Made by a program: the position numbers and the translations under genes. Of a stretch of DNA of 64,000 nt, positions 58,501-64,000 are shown piece by piece. The notes below the pieces were generated by a model, which saw nothing but the letters and a program-made list of their open reading frames with translations, ran no database searches and was not told the origin of the DNA. Each line of letters begins with the position of its first letter. Within the stretch, counting starts at the first letter, position 1. The stretch is from Diplosphaera chodatii (taxonomy: Eukaryota; Chlorophyta; Trebouxiophyceae; Prasiolales; Stichococcaceae). The DNA is taken from positions 1,426,001 to 1,490,000 of the forward strand of contig JAALGY010000042.1 of the NCBI GenBank assembly GCA_032358165.1, written 5' to 3'.

Positions 58501-61500
58501 ATGACATCGCCTCGTGACGCTGCCACTTCGGAGAAGACAGCCGAGAACATGGACCCGCTCGATCTGGACCCGCAGCTGTTCAGGGACCTGACCCTGAACC
58601 CAGACACGACGCCGGGCAGGATGCTGTGTACGGTCCGGCGCTACGTTGCAAGGCAAGTCACCGCATATGTCGGACGCCTAAATACTTTCAAGCAAACTGC
58701 ATATGCGCAGCGGTGCACTAGGGCATCGTATGAAACCTGCAAGGGCCATCAGCATGAGCGCAAGAGTCTGGCTTGCAGGTGCGCACCAGGGGTTGGCGTT
58801 GCAGCTGAGATGCACGTCTGCTTCCTGCTGCTAGCCATGCTGCCGCTGCAAAACATGAGGTCTGCCGCAGTGGCCATGGCTGCGCTGAAGCTCTGCATCC
58901 AGGATGTCCTTGCGGTGCGATGCGCTTCCTGCTCTGTGGGTTGCACATGTTGAAGCGGCACATGTTTGGCAGATGTCTGATACAGCAGTGGCAATACTGC
59001 ATCAGTGTGACTCAACGGCAGCTTCGGAAGCCGCCAATGCTGCGGCTGTTGCTGCACCCTGCCTGCATATAGTCGCATTCGACATGAGAATTCCGTGTGT
59101 CGCAGGACCAACAGCTGGACGGCCCGCCGCCTGATGGCCTGGCACATCTACACTCCGCTGCTGGGCAGCGGGCACTCGCGCGAGCGCTTCAGCGGCCAGG
59201 CATGATGACCGAGGCGGCAGCCTGGGATCCTGACGCCATCCCCACCCTCTGCCTCCTGACACTAGCCACAGACGCGGCCTACTTTGATACCGAAGCGCTT
59301 GGCCAGCACGCAGAACTGCACCCGCACCTGTTGCCGGCAACAGCAGCATGCCTCGGGTGCGGACATGGGCCAGGTGACAACCTGTGGATACACTGGTGCG
59401 TTTGACTGGGCTGCAGTTCATTCGTCCGATGGAAAGAATCATCAACGCGAACTTCACAATCGACAACTCCACCAGTTCCGCGGACCTGCTCATCGTTTTG
59501 GGGCCTCCTTGTCTGCTGCAGATCCCAGGCAACCGCCTGCGTCTCGCCTCTGCAGGTTTGCTGCCAAGGGCGGCGCCATTCCGCTCTTTCCAGCAGACGA
59601 GCCAGCGCTGTACGCTGCGCAGCTGGCAAAGTTGTGCTGCTATGCCGGCAAGCTCGATGACGAGGCGCCCCTCATTGAGTTGATACACCACTGCAGCGCC
59701 GCTCTCAGCATTGAGGTTTCAGCGCACACTCTGCGGACGAAGCCTGCGGCCAGAGATGTTCCCTGCACTGCCGGCGGCGCAGGATGCGCAGCATGCGCTG
59801 CGGCAGAGCCAGCTGCAGCCTCAGCGACAGACGGCTTGGGGTGCTGCACAGATGCCGCTGGCAGACAGCGCAGTATGGCAGCAACACAGGCGCCAGCCTT
59901 GGCTTGCAGTTGTCCGCACGCTGCTTGTGCGCGGCCACCTGGGCAGCTGGCAGCGGGGCAGGCGCTGGAGCAGCGGCCGCAGGATGGCGAAGAGCAGCGG
60001 TGGGAGTCAGACTGGGCGCATGCTCTGACGGTTACTTTGCAGGCGCGTACTGTGCTGTACACCTGCAAGCCTGGCAGCAGCAAACCAACAGCTGTTCGAC
60101 TCGCAATTGTGTGCACATCTTGGCGGCCGTCCTCAGCGGCGGCCATGCGCTTTGCAGGCGCTGGCGATGGCCTACCTGGGGCCGGACCTGTCGGAGCGTC
60201 TTGAGCAGCCCCCGCCGCCCAGGGCGCTGCCTGCTGCGGTGTCGCCAGCCGCAGTCGCCGCCTACACCGCGGGCGTGCACGCTCTCCTGGCCCACGAGGC
60301 GGCCCCGCAGCTGGGGATGGTCCGCACCGGGTGAGCGCTGCCAGAGTCTCGTGCACGTCTGGTCCAGATCCTTTGCAGCTGCATGCGCAGACCACCGCCA
60401 TGCACGCTCCTGTTGTTGTCTCTCTTGGTAAAGTCGTGCACCTTTGTGCCGCCACATGGTGGCGCTATGATATCTTCCGCAAAATGCTACCTGCCATGGT
60501 GAGAAACATTATTCCAGGTTGTTCGGTGAGTTCACTGGTGCTGCGATGCGCTATTGCAGCCCCCAAGAGTGTGCGGCGCTGCTAACACCGATACGGATGG
60601 GGCCCTCCGGCGCAGCAGTGTGGCACTCGATGGTCGACTGCCTGACTGAAGCTCTGCATGGCGTGGTGAAGCGGCTGCCAGCAGAGGCGGGCGGCGACTT
60701 GCACGTTGCACCACAGGTACTGCATCTCAGAAGCCGGCATACATCACAACGCTGCGGCAGCGCTTCCAACATGCAATGGTCACGACTTGGTACCGCTGCA
60801 CGTGCCGCAGCTGACGATTGTGCTCGCGTCCCTGCAAGGCGGCAGCGCTCATGCGGCTGGGCGGGCTGGCCAGGTCTGCGGCTGACAGCGCGGAGCGCCA
60901 CGGCTGCTCGCTTGTGCAGGCGGCCGCGCGGGACGCGTGGGCCGGGGCGCTGGCGGCGGGGCTGTCAGCCGCGGCCCGCCTGGCCCAGCAGCAGTGGCGC
61001 CACGATGCTGCCACGAGCGGCAGTGGTGGCAGAGGGGGCGTCAGCAGCGGCAGCGACGCAGAGCGGGAGCAGGGGCTGCAGCGGCAGCTGCAGCAGCAGA
61101 GCCTGCATGACGCGGCCTTCAGCCTGGCGGCAGCCGTGCTGCTGCTGCTGCTGAAAGCCCCTGCCACGGACAGCCTGGGAGCCCTGGACCGGGAGCCAGT
61201 GCACCGCCTGCTCACCAGCCTCGCAGCACACAGCCGCATCGATGCAGGAGCGGTGGAGTCCCATGTACAGGTGCCGACACCACACTTGGCACGATCGCTC
61301 AGCGAGCGTTGAAGTCTTTTTGTCACGACACCAACGTGTGCACTTGCATGTGTCTTGGGATTCACCAGGGCCGATGCAGCCTGCGGCAGGCAGTCACTAA
61401 GTGCGGTGCGAGCTTGTTGGCAGGATCGCATTCAACACACTCCTGGATATGAGAAGACGGTGCGGGAGGAGTGCATGCACCAGCTGCAAACGGCAGCAGC

Positions 61501-63951
61501 GGTGCTGGAGACAGCAGCCAGGTTGGTCTTGGCGACTGCCGAGAGGCCGGCGCAGTGGCAGCCGTCACAGGGGCTGCTCAGCGCGTGCTGCGGGGCGGTC
61601 TGTGCGCTGCTAGGTGGATGTGCGACACCTGCAGATCTGCTGCGGCTGGCCACTGGTACTTTGCAGTGAATGCAGCGGCATTGTCGCTCTCGGTGAAAGC
61701 AACGTAAGGATGGCCATTGCTTTTGCGCTGGTTGCAGATGTGGCAGTGGGCCAGGTTGGCGATGTACGTCACCTGGCGCACACGCCTGCGAGTGCCGAGG
61801 TGCCTCTGGGTATGCTTCAGGTAATGGACCACAACTGGCGCTACAATCGTGTGTGAGCTATACGTATGTTGTCTGCAGGGCGGGTGTCCGAAGAGTGACT
61901 AACATGTGAAGGGCTGCGACTCAGTCTGCAGCTTCGGGCTGCCAGCAGGGTGCTGCAGCATGCACCTCTGCTACTGCAGCCGGCGTAGCTGCTGAGGCCT
62001 TGGTTTAGTTGTTGCAGATCACACCTTGATGCCCTGCGCTGTCAGTTGTCAAGTCACAGCCTGCTGAATGCAGCGCCGAGCTGAGCTGGCGGCCGGGCTG
62101 ACGCGCGCCCGCGGCTTTGCCGCGCCGAACCGGCTGGGCTGCGCCACAATCGGCAACCTGCTGCAGCTCGCAGCGGATGTGTCACGCCTGCAGTGCGCTC
62201 CGATATTCTCAATCCCCTTCCTGCACGTGCTGGCTGTGATCCCCTGGTTACAACAAATGTACGCTGTTGCTGCTTAAGACGTTGCTGTAGGCACCAGCTA
62301 CACCTCAAGAAATGATGCAGTTTGGCCTGCTGCATGTCCTGCGTGAATACTGTGCTGCATGTCACACAGGCGGCTGCCGACACCAGCGGTGCGGCCACTT
62401 CTCGCCACACTGCGAGCGGTGGCGGTGTTGCTGCGTGGTCCCTGCCACCCCACCCTGGAGCAGGCGGCAGCCACTGCACCCTGGCCGCGCGATGAGCTTC
62501 GCCGATGGGCAGAGCTCGTCAGCGACATCACGAAGGTACCTGGCAGGCTTAAGCTCTGGCAGGGGTTTGGGGTGTGCAACTCTAGGCTTGCGCCTTTGAC
62601 CACAGCGCTGCATAACAAATGGCAAGTGCTGTGGCCGCCTATGTCCCCGGCATGCCTGGCAGCGCTGGGCTGATCAGTGGTCGTTGTAGGCAATCAATCA
62701 GTTGTGCTGATGCTGGACGCAGCCAGGCCTGGTCAGGAAGAGGCAGATGGCCATCCGATGATATTGCAGCATGGCGGTCAGGCAGCAGCAATGCCCGCTT
62801 GCGGTTGTACCCCTACCGACTGAACATACCATTGCAATGCTTGCAGGGGGTACAGACCCTCAACACATCGACAATGCTGCGGCAGCTGCTTGTCAAGGGC
62901 ACGCATGAAGTCAGAAACGCGCTGGAAGCTATATCCCAGCCAGCTGCGGCAGCTGAAAGCGGCGCCCAGGCTCCTGAAAGCAGCAGTGACACGGCGGCAC
63001 GAAAGCAGGCTGCCTCCGACGCCGCCATGCAGGAGCTTCTGGTGAGGACTCTGTAGAGGCATGCAATCATTATGCTAATACAGCTCTGGGAGTGTCAACG
63101 TCATTGTGCTTGCGCGGGGTTGCTGTGGCGGTTTTGACACATGCCATGCATCCAGCATGACGCACACCACCCCTGTCCGCCGGTATCTGCACGCAATCAT
63201 CAGTGGTATCGTGCTGCAGACCAGTGTGACCCACACACAGGCTGTGGATCACTGCAGGCTGCTGAGGAGGGGCATGCTGCAGTGGCAGCGGCGCCCAGCA
63301 GGGCGGCCGAGAAGCGCGCGCGCAAGAAGGTCGCCGCCAGGGCCGCTGCTGCTGCTGCTGCTGCTGTTGCTGCACCCCAGCCTGCGGTCGCAGAGCCGCC
63401 TGACCGTGGCAACACCAGCAGCACGGCAGCGGGCGGAAGCGCACCTGCTGGTGCAGATGATGCAGCTGCCGATTTGCAGCTCATGAGCCTAGCGGATGGC
63501 GGAGCCGGACAGACAGCAGGGTCCGCAGCCAGCAGCACAGCAACAGACGGCCTCAGTTCTGCAGCGGCAGCAGGGGCAGTCGTGCAGCAGCACCTGCAGC
63601 AGTCCCGACCCTGGATGCTGTGCCCCATCACCAAGGTGTGTATTGAATATTTTTATGTAGTGGACAACCTCTTGTGCTCTCTGCTATGGGCAGATGCATG
63701 AACATGTCAGCACTCTTCCAGAAGCATCAGTTGGCAGGCATGACCCCAGACAGGTTTGATCAAATGCGCAGGAGGTCATGGCACGTGCGACCCTGTGCGT
63801 TGGCGACGGTCACAGCTACGAGTAGGCGGCGATCTCGCACTGGCTGCACACCCACGACACGTCACCAGTCACTGGGGTAGTGCTGGCCACCAATGACCTG
63901 CTGCCCAACCACGCCCTGCGGCAGATGATTGAGGCTGCGGGGCGGCAGTAG
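58501..63951 (+). CDS. Large helical protein with C-terminal U-box (putative E3 ligase), interrupted by in-frame TAG
   Basis: Exons in order: 58501-about 58650 (MTSPRDAATSEKTAENMDPL), 59106-59356, 59556-59715, 59783-about 59930, 60158-60330, 60518-60716, 60839-61270, 61424-61655, 61738-61820, 62074-62192, 62370-62535, 62847-63041, 63258-63635 and 63772-63951; roughly 950 aa. Phases agree for all junctions from 59106 on except the 3' end of the fourth exon, which is uncertain, as is the first donor. Most of the protein is Leu/Ala-rich helical sequence without a clear repeat (ARDAWAGALAAGLSAAARLA; PAVRPLLATLRAVAVLLRGP). Exon 13 is Ala/Lys/Ser-rich and ends RPWMLCPITK. Exon 14 gives EVMARATLCVGDGHSYE, then TAG, then AAISHWLHTHDTSPVTG and LLPNHALRQMI. 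Together these are a U-box of LCPIT-EVM-DGHSYER-AI-WL form. U-box proteins recruit E2 enzymes for ubiquitination. Confidence 0.65.
63823..63825 (+). other. In-frame TAG inside the U-box
   Basis: The codon after GDGHSYE is TAG where U-boxes normally have Arg (AGG to TAG is one base). Reading resumes with intact U-box sequence to a second TAG at 63949. Confidence 0.85.
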
Positions 63952-64000
63952 GACGGCTGCAGCGCCAGGCGGCAAATCGCGCTGGCATGGGCACCAGCGG

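Noticed and set aside
63823..63825. TAG as a reassigned sense codon
   Set aside because: TAG terminates other confident genes in the window (17439-17441 and 28428-28430), so stop-codon reassignment is unlikely.
1..64000. CRISPR arrays, bacterial operons or Shine-Dalgarno signals
   Set aside because: The window is intron-rich eukaryotic DNA; the repeats seen are coding Pro/Gly-type arrays or microsatellites.

Overview
This window looks like nuclear DNA of a green alga (Chlorophyta). It is GC-rich and very rich in TGCAG. Genes are split by many short introns, almost all GT-AG with TGCAG-type acceptors. The proteins are plant/algal: a bifunctional proline-synthesis enzyme P5CS, a thylakoid-lumen photosystem I assembly factor (PSA2 type), REVEILLE/LCL and LUX/GARP transcription factors, and hydroxyproline-rich wall or matrix glycoproteins. 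No species is assigned. Because genes are intron-split, most long uninterrupted reading frames here are antisense or out-of-frame shadows. The models below were built by hand from exon phase and domain continuity.

Layout. 1-5304 (-): secreted or anchored PC-esterase/TBL-like protein with a long Ala/Gly-rich tail running off the left edge. 5988-6720 (+): DAD1. 7136-8281 (-): small protein with an STI1-like C-terminus. 10045-16594 (+): P5CS, 20 exons. 17439-18519 (-) and 19953-22749 (+): PSA2 and an RVE8-like MYB factor, divergent. 23578-27873 (+): probable plastid multipass membrane protein carrying a frameshift. 28428-32589, 36955-40085 and 42326-45866 (all -): three tandem paralogues with a secretory signal, a nidogen (NIDO)-like ectodomain, a huge proline-rich stalk and Gln/Ala-rich helical C-terminal modules. 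A decayed copy of the membrane-protein gene (about 35010-36235) lies between the first two. 48896-50633 and 50724-52096 (+): two unrecognised proteins. 53243-56418 (+): LUX/PCL1-like GARP factor. 58501-63951 (+): large protein ending in a U-box interrupted by an in-frame TAG.

Themes. The most distinctive content is the NIDO/proline-rich cluster, which seems to have grown partly by duplicating a two-gene unit [membrane-protein gene + NIDO gene] and partly by duplicating symmetric phase-2 exons inside the stalks. Two plant-clock-type transcription factors (RVE8-like and LUX-like) lie about 31 kb apart. Three genes carry apparent lesions: a frameshift at 26638-26640, a TGA at 51073 and a TAG at 63823. 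These are either real decay or variants, or sequence errors. No tRNA, rRNA, CRISPR array or intact transposable element was recognised.
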